This document shows positions 9,156 to 16,483 of a DNA stretch of 38,543 nt, piece after piece. Both the position numbers and the translations under genes were made by a program. Under the pieces are notes generated by a model, which had not been told where the DNA came from, did no database searches, and was given only the letters and a program-made list of their open reading frames with translations. Source of the stretch: Streptomyces sp. Isolate_45 (lineage in GTDB: Bacteria > Actinomycetota > Actinomycetes > Streptomycetales > Streptomycetaceae); assembly GCF_024721315.2 (NCBI RefSeq), contig NZ_JANFAK020000082.1, positions 1-38,543 on the forward strand, read 5' to 3'. Numbering within the stretch: position 1 is the first letter of the stretch; the number at the start of each line of letters is the position of its first letter.

Positions 9156-9581
9156 GTGACCGCTGCACCCTCCATGCACACCCCGCCGGCCGTGTACCTC
9201 CGGTGCTACCCGCGCGACCCCCTGAACATGAACGCTCACCGCGCTGCGCTGCTCGGGTTCGCCGCCCGGCTCGGTCTGGCCTCGCCCGTCGTCTACTTCG
9301 ACAACGGTTTTCCGGGGTCCGGCAACAAGCCTCGACTGGATGACCTGACCCGCGCGATACGCATGGGACGACACCGGGTCGTCCTGCTGCCGGGCCTTTG
9401 GGCGCTGTCCATAGACCACGCGACCGCCCAGAGGGACATCGACCTGCTTGCCGACGCGGGCTGTCGGCGCGTCCACGTCCTGCCGCCCGAGCTTCGCCCT
9501 GCCAGGCATGCCTCCCTGGTCACCAGCGGCCCGCAGCCCGCGGGCCCGCGCGGGCCGGGCGTCGCCCGCAGCATCCCGTAA
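9156..9581 (+). CDS. Degenerate serine-recombinase-fold protein (paralogue of 26413-26799)
   Basis: This is a 141-residue protein whose N-terminal ~100 residues follow the layout of the resolvase N-terminal domain: AVYLRCYPRD (strand 1), a helix, VVYFDNGFPGSGNKPRLDDL (the D-x-x-x-S-G loop), RHRVVLLPGLWALS, then a helix and AGCRRVHVLP. In active enzymes strand 1 reads Y-x-R-V-S, with the nucleophile Ser; here it reads R16-C17-Y18, so the Ser is missing. The D-R-L-x-R catalytic motif is also lost (GLWALS). There is no recombinase or DNA-binding C-terminal domain, only ~30 unstructured residues. The start is GTG 9156 with a strong GAGGAG site. A second gene of the same kind lies at 26413-26799. 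Recombination is very unlikely; a regulatory or binding role is a guess. Confidence 0.75.
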   Translation: MTAAPSMHTPPAVYLRCYPRDPLNMNAHRAALLGFAARLGLASPVVYFDNGFPGSGNKPRLDDLTRAIRMGRHRVVLLPGLWALSIDHATAQRDIDLLADAGCRRVHVLPPELRPARHASLVTSGPQPAGPRGPGVARSIP

Positions 9582-9669
9582 GGCACCTCGGCCCGAGCCG
9601 CGAGGTTGCGTCTCTCGGCTCCGGCCGGGTCCGCAGGGGTCGGCATGCGGCGGCTGCCCGCCCGGTGGA

Positions 9670-9888
9670 CTATCCCGTTTCCTGCCACCCCCACAGTCCG
9701 CTCGATTCGAGCGGGCTCCGGCCGGGGACGTGGAGCTGCAGGCCAGGGGCCGTGTGTGACCTGAACCTGTGGCCACACGGCTCCATCTTCACGATCACCG
9801 GCCCGATCCTCTTGATGGACCAGCTGATGCGTTCCGGCTGCGTTCCGCAGTGAGGGCAGGGCGACAGAGGTGGCGAGAGTGTCGGCAC
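9670..9888 (-). CDS. Small putative zinc-ribbon protein
   Basis: This is a 72-residue frame from GTG 9888, chosen because TGGAGC lies 6 nt upstream. It encodes C11-x-x-C14 (CPHCG) and, after ~23 residues, EPCGHRF with C38 and H40, an arrangement fit to bind one zinc ion. The text between (ISWSIKRIGPVIVKME) alternates like beta-strands. The tail is proline/glycine-rich and lacks a recognisable motif. The gene converges on the degenerate recombinase gene. I believe similar short Cys/His proteins occur in streptomycetes as conserved hypotheticals, but that is memory, not a search. It could also be a chance frame. Confidence 0.45.
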   Translation of the reverse strand: MPTLSPPLSPCPHCGTQPERISWSIKRIGPVIVKMEPCGHRFRSHTAPGLQLHVPGRSPLESSGLWGWQETG

Positions 9889-10013
9889 GAAAAGCTCCAG
9901 TTGTCCGTGTTCTTGACGGTGGCTGCGCCCTCGAAGCCTCCGCCGATGTCCAGCCTCGGCGGGGCTGGTGCACCGAAATGTTGAATGCAGGAATGGCGAC
10001 TGGGACGAATCGG

Positions 10014-10030
10014 GGCCGGTTGTGCCGGCC
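10014..10030 (-). terminator. Short hairpin downstream of crr
   Basis: GGCCGG (10014-10019) and CCGGCC (10025-10030) pair perfectly around a 5-nt loop, 31 nt past the crr stop on the leftward strand. It is short but G/C only. Confidence 0.45.
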
Positions 10031-10060
10031 ACCACCTGAATCCCCGCCGCACCGGAGGTA

Positions 10061-10510
10061 TCAGACCCACGTGAAGAGGGCCTCGCCCCTCGTCACGTGT
10101 GCGTCTTCGATCACCTCCCGGAGCCTGTCGGCGGTTGCGTCGACGGCGACCACCGGGGAAATCGGGGACTTTCCGGCCGCTTCGACTGCCGCGGGGTTCC
10201 ACCGGATGACGCCTTGGCCACGGGTCACCCGATCGCCCTTCTTCACCAGCGCTTCGAAGCCTTCGCCCTTCAACTTGACCGTGTCAATGCCGAGATGGGT
10301 GAGCACTCCGCGACCCTCGGCATCCATGACCGCGTACGCGTGGGGGTGCAGGGAGATCACGACGCCGTCCAGCGGTGAGACCGCCTCGGTCGGTTCGCGA
10401 ACGGGATCGATGGCGGTACCCGGCCCGACCATCCGCCCGGCGAAGACCGGGTCCGGCACGGCGGCAAGTCCGACGGCTCGACCGTCCAACGGCGCGGTTA
10501 CGAGGGTCAT
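10061..10510 (-). CDS. crr: PTS glucose-family IIA component
   Basis: This is a 149-residue cytoplasmic phosphocarrier of the sugar phosphotransferase system. It passes phosphate from HPr to a membrane IIB/IIC sugar permease; in Streptomyces this serves mainly N-acetylglucosamine uptake. Residues 1-149 cover the whole IIA-Glc beta-barrel: FAGRMVGPGTAIDP, the first active-site His in LHPHAYAV (H57), and the phosphorylated His in THLGIDTVKLKGEGF (H72). ATG 10510 is preceded by AAAGG; an in-frame ATG further upstream (10552) has no ribosome site and would add 14 residues that do not fit the family. ptsI, which often accompanies crr, is not next to it. A DasR-type site lies 217 nt upstream. All catalytic residues are present. 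Confidence 0.92.
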   Translation of the reverse strand: MTLVTAPLDGRAVGLAAVPDPVFAGRMVGPGTAIDPVREPTEAVSPLDGVVISLHPHAYAVMDAEGRGVLTHLGIDTVKLKGEGFEALVKKGDRVTRGQGVIRWNPAAVEAAGKSPISPVVAVDATADRLREVIEDAHVTRGEALFTWV

Positions 10511-10726
10511 CAGTGGCCTTTCACTGGGTGAGCGGTGAGCAGAACTGAACAAGGGGCGCTGGGCCGGAGCGGAGGTACTGAATCCCGCTTCCCAACCCCC
10601 GGCAAGCTCCCGGGGGCGTGGCCGTCCTCGCGGTCGTGGCGCAGCCTTGACGGCCGCCCGTTCTCCGGTCAGCCGCCAAGGGCTTCCAGGATCGGCGCTG
10701 AAGCTACCTCCAGCGGAGCACCCTTC

Positions 10727-10742
10727 ACAGGTCTAGTCCACT
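10727..10742. promoter_or_regulatory. DasR-type operator (dre), crr side
   Basis: The site reads ACAGGTCTAGTCCACT and agrees at 14 of 16 positions with the published dre consensus A(C/G)TGGTCTAGACCA(C/G)T. DasR is the GntR-family repressor of aminosugar uptake in Streptomyces and is known to control pts genes. The site sits 217 nt upstream of the crr start. Confidence 0.65.
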
Positions 10743-10934
10743 TTCTGAGATGAAGCGCCACCCCAACTCCGCCACACCCACCCTCTTCACCGCACGACCG
10801 ATGAGCGTTCACCTAGCCTCTGACCTGGCGGTTCGCCGCCACCCAGGCCGGTCCGCGTCACCGGCGACCATGGCGTGAACTTTTTGCAGGTTTCTTTCTT
10901 AAATCCGTCGTGCTAAAAATTGCACCGGATCAGC

Positions 10935-10950
10935 AGTGGTTTAGACCACT
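10935..10950. promoter_or_regulatory. DasR-type operator (dre), ABC-operon side
   Basis: AGTGGTTTAGACCACT agrees at 15 of 16 positions with the dre consensus. It extends to an 18-base palindrome (10934-10951) with one central G-T mispair. It lies just right of an A/T-rich promoter-like stretch and 539 nt before the binding-protein gene, so it probably represses that operon. Confidence 0.7.
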
Positions 10951-11488
10951 GTGATCCGAACCCCGCACCGAGCCACCGGCGTTACCTCGCCACCGGTCGG
11001 CTGCGAACTCGCTCCCTGCCCGCTGCCACGGGGCGCGGGAGGGCGCGAGGACCGTCGTATCACCGGGCGTGCGGCGACCGTCCACCCCCTCCGGAAAGCG
11101 CGACCCACAGCGCGCCCGGAAGGCCGGCGCGGGACGCACGAAGCGCCGGATGGCCCTCTGGACTGCGGCCAACCGCGTGCGCATGCGCCGCCGTGCGGCA
11201 CGCCGGTCCCACTGGAATACCGAGACCTACCCACCCTCCTACCTACCGTTCCGCAACCCTGCGTCCTTTTCGTGCCTCCACTGTTGCTCCGGCGAACTTC
11301 GGACGCGGGCAGCGTGCTGGTGGAGTGGGAGCAGGCCCCGCAATCCGGGTGACCTCAAGCGGGTGGTGCCCCCTCCCCGCCAGGACTTCCCGGCCGGCGC
11401 CACCCGCCACAGCACCAGCCCATGCGCCTTTTCACAAAGCCGAGCCCGGCCCCGCACGGCCTGGCCCCACGTTGAAAGCGGTACACCT

Positions 11489-12754
11489 GTGAACAAGAAG
11501 GTCCTCAGCCTCGCCGCCCTGTGTGCACTCGGCGCCGCCTCCCTCACCGCCTGTTCCTTGGACGATTCCAAGGCCAACAACCCGGTGACCCTCAAGCTGG
11601 TCGCGGCCGATTACGGGGACTCGGCGGCCAACAGCTCCCAGGCGTACTGGGAGGACGTCGTCAAGCGGTTCGAGGCGGCCAACCCGACCATCGAGGTCGA
11701 TCTGCAGGTCGTGAACTGGAATGACATCGACAAGCAGGTCAAGACCATGGTGCAGAGCGGCAATGTGCCGGACATCCTGCAGACGGGCGGCTACGCCGAC
11801 AAGGTCGCCGACGACCTGCTCTACCCGGTCGACGACGTGCTGTCGGCGGTCTCCCAGGCCAACTTCATCCCCAGCTTCGCCAAGGCGGGCGAGGTGGAGG
11901 GGACCCAGTACGGCATCCCCTTCGTCTCCTCGGCCCGCGCGTTCTTCTACAACAAGGACCTGCTCAAGCAGGCCGGCGTCAGCACGCCGCCCAAAACGTG
12001 GGCCGAGGTGCGGGACGTCGCCGAGAAGGTCAAGGCGAAGGTCCCCGGTGTCACTCCCTACGCACTGCCGCTCGGCCCCGAAGAGGCCCAGGGCGAGAGC
12101 ATGATGTGGCAGCTCGGAAACGGTGGCGGCTTCACCGGCTTGGAAGGCAAGTACACGATCAACAGCCAGGCGAACATCGACACCTACGCCTGGCTGAAGT
12201 CGAACCTCGTGGACCGCGGCCTGACGTACGCGAACCCCGCGACCACCGACCGCAAGACCGCGTTCGCGGACTTCGCCGCGGGCAAGGCGGCCATGCTCAA
12301 CGGCCACCCCTCGCTCATCGCGGCCGCGAAGGAGGGGAAGGTCGACTACGCGGTCGCTCCCATCCCTGGCAAGGACGGTCCGCTCGCCTCCACCCTCGGC
12401 GTCGCCGACTGGACGATGGCGTTCAAGAAGAACGGGCACAAGAACGAGATCAAGAAGTTCCTGGACTTCACGTACGCCAAGGAGAACACGCTCAAGTTCG
12501 ACGAGCTGTACAACCTCATGCCGGTCACCAAGGACACGCTGGCCGAGATGACTTCGAACGGCAAGCACGCCGATCTCGCCCCGTTCTTCGAACTCCTGTC
12601 GAACGCCTCCTTCTACCCCCTGGGTGACACCAGCTGGGACGCCGTCTCCGCCGAGATCAAGAAGAGTGCGGGCGGCGCCGTCGCCGGGGACCCGGCGAAG
12701 GTCCTCGGTGACCTCCAGAAGAAGGCCGAAGCCGCGGCCGCCGAAAGCCGCTGA
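11489..12754 (+). CDS. Sugar ABC transporter, substrate-binding lipoprotein (CUT1)
   Basis: This is a 421-residue extracellular lipoprotein that captures an oligosaccharide for the two permeases encoded downstream. The start is GTG 11489, directly before a lipoprotein signal peptide with lipobox LTAC (lipidated C22). The body follows the family-1 solute-binding fold: YWEDVVKRFEAANPTIEVDL and VPDILQTGGYADKVAD in the first lobe, YGIPFVSSARAFFYNKDLLK at the hinge, and MLNGHPSLIAAAKEG with VAPIPGKDGP later. Its length is typical. No ATPase is encoded nearby, as usual in Streptomyces, where one MsiK ATPase serves many such systems. The upstream dre site suggests chitobiose, N-acetylglucosamine or a related amino sugar, but the sequence alone does not fix the ligand. 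Confidence 0.9.
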   Translation: MNKKVLSLAALCALGAASLTACSLDDSKANNPVTLKLVAADYGDSAANSSQAYWEDVVKRFEAANPTIEVDLQVVNWNDIDKQVKTMVQSGNVPDILQTGGYADKVADDLLYPVDDVLSAVSQANFIPSFAKAGEVEGTQYGIPFVSSARAFFYNKDLLKQAGVSTPPKTWAEVRDVAEKVKAKVPGVTPYALPLGPEEAQGESMMWQLGNGGGFTGLEGKYTINSQANIDTYAWLKSNLVDRGLTYANPATTDRKTAFADFAAGKAAMLNGHPSLIAAAKEGKVDYAVAPIPGKDGPLASTLGVADWTMAFKKNGHKNEIKKFLDFTYAKENTLKFDELYNLMPVTKDTLAEMTSNGKHADLAPFFELLSNASFYPLGDTSWDAVSAEIKKSAGGAVAGDPAKVLGDLQKKAEAAAAESR

Positions 12755-12781
12755 CCGGCAGCCCCGCGCGGCCCCCGATCC

Positions 12782-12816
12782 GCGGGGCGGGAGGCGGCCT
12801 CGGCCTCCCGCCCCGC
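12782..12816 (+). terminator. Intra-operon hairpin between binding protein and permease
   Basis: The arms 12782-12795 and 12803-12816 form a perfect 14-bp G/C-rich stem with a 7-nt loop, in the 115-nt gap between the binding-protein and first permease genes. It probably ends most transcripts or protects the upstream message, giving more binding protein than permease. Confidence 0.75.
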
Positions 12817-12869
12817 TTGGCACTTCATGCGGCAGCCGCGCTGCCGCGCACCCAGGAAAGGCGACACCC

Positions 12870-13796
12870 GTGTCACATCACTCCGGCATCCGCCGGCGCC
12901 GAACGCCGGCGCCGGGCCGCGGCCGCAGCGGACTCATGGCCCGGCTCGGCCCGCTGCCCTGGATAGCTCCCGCAGTCGTTCTGATCCTGCTGGTCGTGAT
13001 CTGGCCCGTCCAGGAAATGGTCCGTACCTCGTTCCTTCGGATCAGCACCAGCGGCTTCGTCCGCGGCAGCGCCGGCTTCGACAAGTACCGCAAGCTCTTC
13101 GACGAGCCCGACCTCGCCGCGGTTCTGGGATGGACCGTGGTGTGGACCGTTGCGGTGGTGGCTCTCACCATGGTCATCTCCCTGGGCCTGGCCCAGCTGT
13201 ACAACCAGCAGTTCCCCGGCCGGAGGATCACCCGTTGGGCGCTGATCGCGCCGTGGGCAGCATCGGTGCTGATGACTTCGATCGGCTTCAAGTGGATGCT
13301 GGACCGCACCGCCGGCGTGCTCAACACCGCACTCACCGATCTCGGGCTGATCGACGGCCCCCAGGACTGGCTCGGCGACCCGGCCACCGCCCGCCCGTGG
13401 ATGATCCTGATCGCCGTGTTCGTGTCCCTGCCGTTCACGACGTACACCCTGCTGGCGGGTCTCCAGACCGTGCCGGGTGAGGTGTACGAGGCGTCGAGGG
13501 TCGACGGAACCAACCGGTGGCAGACCTACTGGCTGATCACACTGCCCCTGCTCCGTCCCGCGCTGCTCGTCGGGCTGGTCATCAACCTGATCAACATCTT
13601 CAACTCGTTCCCCGTCATCTGGGGAACGACGCAGGGCGGCCCCGGCAGTACGACTGCCACCTCCACCGTCTTCGCCTACCAGTTGATGAACACCGACATC
13701 GGCGAATCGGCCGCCATGTCCGTCGTCAACTTCGCCCTGGTCGTGGTCATGGTCCTGGCGTTCTTGAAGGTCAGCCGCTGGAACGAGGAGAGCTGA
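12870..13796 (+). CDS. Sugar ABC transporter permease 1
   Basis: This is a 308-residue inner-membrane permease of the CUT1 (MalF) type. GTG 12870 is preceded by AGGAAAGG. Residues 1-20 are basic and cytoplasmic, followed by six hydrophobic segments starting WIAPAVVLILLVVIWPV. The EAA loop that docks the ATPase reads YEASRVDGTNRWQTYWLITLP near residue 205, with the conserved E-A-x-x-x-D-G and the L-P-L-L-R-P end. Its stop overlaps the start of the next gene (TGATG), so the two permeases should be translationally coupled and form a heterodimer. Confidence 0.9.
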   Translation: MSHHSGIRRRRTPAPGRGRSGLMARLGPLPWIAPAVVLILLVVIWPVQEMVRTSFLRISTSGFVRGSAGFDKYRKLFDEPDLAAVLGWTVVWTVAVVALTMVISLGLAQLYNQQFPGRRITRWALIAPWAASVLMTSIGFKWMLDRTAGVLNTALTDLGLIDGPQDWLGDPATARPWMILIAVFVSLPFTTYTLLAGLQTVPGEVYEASRVDGTNRWQTYWLITLPLLRPALLVGLVINLINIFNSFPVIWGTTQGGPGSTTATSTVFAYQLMNTDIGESAAMSVVNFALVVVMVLAFLKVSRWNEES

Positions 13797-14701
13797 TGTC
13801 CGAGCACACGCAGATGTCCCCCGCCGAGCACGCACCTCGTGCAGGACGACATCGGAGCGAGGTTCCGCCACGCGCAAAACGGCCGGCCCTGAAGCCCACC
13901 ACGCTGGTCATCACCGCCGTCGCCTGGCTCCTGGCCGCACTCTTCCTGCTGCCGTACCTGGAGATGGTCATCACGGGGCTGCGCCCCGCGGACGAGCTGC
14001 GGGACCCCACCTACCTGCCCAGCCGTTTCGAGTGGTCGAACTTCGTCGACGTCTGGTCGGACTCCACGCTCGGCACCAACCTCCAGGTCACCCTGCTGGT
14101 GGCCGGCGGATCGACCCTCCTGGTCCTTCTCGTAGCGCTGCCGGCCGCGTACTACACCGCACGCAAGCGGTACCGCGGCCGCAAGGTGTTCCTGCTGTTC
14201 GTCCTGGTCACGCAGATGTTCCAGCCGACCTCGCTGCTGGTCGGGCTCTACCGCGAGTTCTACCAGTTCGACATGCTCAACTCCGTGTGGACATTGATCA
14301 TTTGCAACGCCGCGTTCAACCTGGCCTTCGCGATCTGGATCCTCACCGCCTACATCTCCTCCATCCCCGTGGAGCTGGAGGAAGCAGCCCACATCGACGG
14401 CCTCGGACGGCTCGGCGCGCTGCGCCGCATCACCCTGCCGCTCGCCATGCCTGGCGTCGTCACAGCGGTGATCTTCACCTTCATCGCGGCCTGGAACGAG
14501 TTCGTCATGGGCCTGCGCCTCACGACGCTCCCGGAAAGCCAGCCGCTGACGGTCGGCATCAACAACTTCATCGGGAACTACACGGTGCAGTGGAACTACC
14601 TCTTCGCAGGTTCGGTGGTCGCCATCCTGCCCGTCGTCGTCCTCTTCGCCCTCATCGAGCGCCAGGTCGTCTCAGGACTCACCGCAGGCTCGGTCAAATG
14701 A
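13796..14701 (+). CDS. Sugar ABC transporter permease 2
   Basis: This is a 301-residue inner-membrane permease of the MalG type. The ATG overlaps the stop of permease 1. Residues 1-33 are a basic, histidine-containing cytoplasmic tail, followed by six hydrophobic segments, the first TLVITAVAWLLAALFLLPYL. The EAA loop EEAAHIDGLGRLGALRRITL lies near residue 198 and is followed by PLAMPGV. The protein ends with LIERQVVSGLTAGSVK; ...GLTAGAVKG is the usual end of this family, so the gene is complete. It should pair with permease 1 and a distant MsiK-type ATPase. Confidence 0.92.
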   Translation: MSEHTQMSPAEHAPRAGRHRSEVPPRAKRPALKPTTLVITAVAWLLAALFLLPYLEMVITGLRPADELRDPTYLPSRFEWSNFVDVWSDSTLGTNLQVTLLVAGGSTLLVLLVALPAAYYTARKRYRGRKVFLLFVLVTQMFQPTSLLVGLYREFYQFDMLNSVWTLIICNAAFNLAFAIWILTAYISSIPVELEEAAHIDGLGRLGALRRITLPLAMPGVVTAVIFTFIAAWNEFVMGLRLTTLPESQPLTVGINNFIGNYTVQWNYLFAGSVVAILPVVVLFALIERQVVSGLTAGSVK

Positions 14702-14770
14702 CACCGGCGGCGAAGACCGGCCATCCGGCGCCTCGGACGGCCTGCGGGCGGGCGCAGGAACGGCAACACG

Positions 14771-14824
14771 GGGCAGCCACGAGTCACCGCCTCTCCTCCT
14801 GCTGACGGTGACTCGTGGCTGCCC
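14771..14824. terminator. Bidirectional terminator, 18-bp perfect stem
   Basis: The arms 14771-14788 and 14807-14824 are perfectly complementary over 18 bases around an 18-nt loop. It sits between the stop of permease 2 (rightward) and the stop of the RsbW-like gene (leftward), so it can serve both. Confidence 0.85.
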
Positions 14825-14912
14825 ACACAAACTGCTGGCGTTCGACGCTGCCCCCACCGAGGTGAGGACGTCCCGCGTTCGCGGTCGGCTCAGGAGCGCC
14901 GTCTCACGCCGG

Positions 14913-15347
14913 TCAGGAACTCACGAGGAGATCGGCCCAGACCAGGTGTCCCGAAGCCAGTCGCCTGTGACCCCAGGCAGCGGCCAGGGCGTCCATGATC
15001 TCCAGACCCCTGCCCGAGGTCTCTTCCCAGTCGGCGGGATGAACGGTGCCGTCCGCCCAGCCTTCGCCCCCGTCGCCGACGGCGAGGTGAACGGCGACCA
15101 CCGTGTCGTGCAGGGTCACTTGCCTGAGGGTGTGCCAAACCGGTGCGCGACCGTGCTTCGCCGCGTTCGTGACGAGCTCGGAGACGATGAGAGTCGCGTC
15201 GTCGACCATCCACGGCAGCCCCCAGTCCCGGAGCGTCCTGCTCACCTGTTCACGGGCCGTGTGGGGGCATGTCGCGACGTCCGGAAGCTGCCAGACGGGG
15301 GCGGCCCTGACGATCTGCCGGTAGCCGGGAGCGAGGGAGGAGTACAT
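14913..15347 (-). CDS. RsbW-like ATP-binding regulatory protein
   Basis: This is a 144-residue single-domain GHKL ATPase of the anti-sigma-factor kinase (HATPase_c_2) family that is abundant in Streptomyces. Residues 25-45 (CPHTAREQVSRTLRDWGL) are the usual lead helix. The N-box is SELVTNAAKHG at 56-66 with E57 and N61; DGGEGW at 92-97 is the G1-like ATP-lid residue set; SGRGLEIMDALA at 111-122 is G2. Relatives phosphorylate anti-anti-sigma factors or sequester sigma factors. The ATG at 15347 is chosen for an upstream AGCAGG; in-frame ATGs at 15386 and 15404 are possible. No sigma factor or antagonist is adjacent, so its partner is encoded elsewhere; the window also holds a SpoIIE phosphatase, which in other systems opposes such kinases. 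Confidence 0.85.
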   Translation of the reverse strand: MYSSLAPGYRQIVRAAPVWQLPDVATCPHTAREQVSRTLRDWGLPWMVDDATLIVSELVTNAAKHGRAPVWHTLRQVTLHDTVVAVHLAVGDGGEGWADGTVHPADWEETSGRGLEIMDALAAAWGHRRLASGHLVWADLLVSS

Positions 15348-16482
15348 GGCCGACCTGCTTTCCGCGTTCTCGTCGGAGATTCGCATTCCCGACACTGCCC
15401 GCATTCCACAAACGAAACGGCTGCTCGGAGCCATCTGAGATGGTGACCTGAAATGGGGCGATATGGCCGATTGCTTCCGATATCCACAGAACACGTGGGG
15501 AAAATGGGGGAACAATACGTAGCGCCCCCTATCTCCACCGAGGAAGGCTAGGGGTCTATAAAAGCGCAGGTCAGAGCCCGGTCGCGTCCGGCACCCGAAC
15601 CCAGCGGGCCGGGGCGGGGCCATGGCTCGGCGAGTGCGGGCCCTCGAATGGGACGCTTCAGCGGCGCCCGGAAACGGTGACGGCCGGCCGACACCGCGCC
15701 CCGAAGCGAATGCCATCGGCCAGGCCGTTCCCTTCGGGTCATCTTCATCGTCCGGGGTCATCAGCACGCCGCTGGGGCCCACCAAGGGGCTCCAGCCGGC
15801 GAGCCGGACGACCATGCCCCCGGACGTTCCTCCGGCGGGCTGACCACGAAGATCCACTGGCCACGGACAGCCTCTGTCGGCCGCCGGCGTTCGTTCCCGC
15901 TCCCGGCCAGGCGGGGGACGCACCCGCGTACACCCAGGTCATGGCCCGGTTACGAGTACCCCCGCCAATCGGTTGTCCCAGGATCACGCCGGACGTGAGC
16001 CTGGGAGACAAGGCTCACTCATCACGCGCGATCCGAGATTGCAGAAGAGCGCCCAGGTCAGCCCAGCCTCGCCGGCACGCTGTGCGCCCAGCTCGATCTC
16101 GAAGCCGTCGACGACCAGGGTCGCCTCCTGGGCCTGAGCCCACGTCGTGCCGGAGCGCGTTGGATGGATCGACCCGCCCTCGGCCCGCCCACCGACAGCC
16201 GGACCGAGGTGGGCGCTACTTCGCGCCCAGGGTCGGTCCGTACGGGACAGCCGCTCTCCGGCATGTGTCGCACCTACCCATCGTTCCCCTAGGAACCGTG
16301 CGAGACGTGACCGAACCCGTACGCCCTGGCGGTGGATCCGACCGGCCCACAGGGGTTTCCTGAGAGCGGGGGCAGTACTCCGGCGAAACAGTTCACGACC
16401 TGGGCGCCGATGAACATCCTCGAGGAGGCGAACACCATGAGGCCCAGTACGGGACGGCCCGGGGAGCCCGCAGGCGGTCTGC
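15348..16482. other. Gene-poor spacer between the RsbW-like and AraC genes
   Basis: These 1,135 bases contain long open frames on the leftward strand (for example VVDGFEIELGAQRAGEAGL near 16100) that read rather like protein. I can attach no family, start or ribosome site to them, so I call no gene. The right part (16277-16350) is a conserved upstream segment shared with 38044-38115. Confidence 0.4.
16283..16296. promoter_or_regulatory. Palindrome upstream of the AraC gene
   Basis: GTTCCCCTAGGAAC has perfect 5-bp arms around a 4-base centre. It lies about 190 nt before the AraC start, inside the block duplicated at 38044-38115, where the right arm has decayed. It could be an operator for the regulator itself. 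Confidence 0.4.
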
Positions 16483-16483
16483 G

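Larger units (their letters stand above)
10511..11488. promoter_or_regulatory. Divergent control region between crr and the sugar ABC operon
   Basis: These 978 bases contain no gene I can support. They hold two DasR-type palindromes (listed separately) and one A/T-rich patch at about 10880-10922, just left of the second palindrome. That is where a promoter for the rightward ABC operon would be expected, with the operator on its downstream side. The stretch 10960-11480 has open frames in several phases, but none has family features or a ribosome site. Confidence 0.5.

Noticed and set aside
15535..15560. GGGTCTATAAAAG, a TATA-like string
   Set aside because: There is no matching -35 at proper distance and no gene begins downstream in that direction.
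15550..15923. Leftward upstream extension of the RsbW-like frame
   Set aside because: The frame stays open, but the GHKL domain is complete from 15347 and the extra residues show no conserved pattern.
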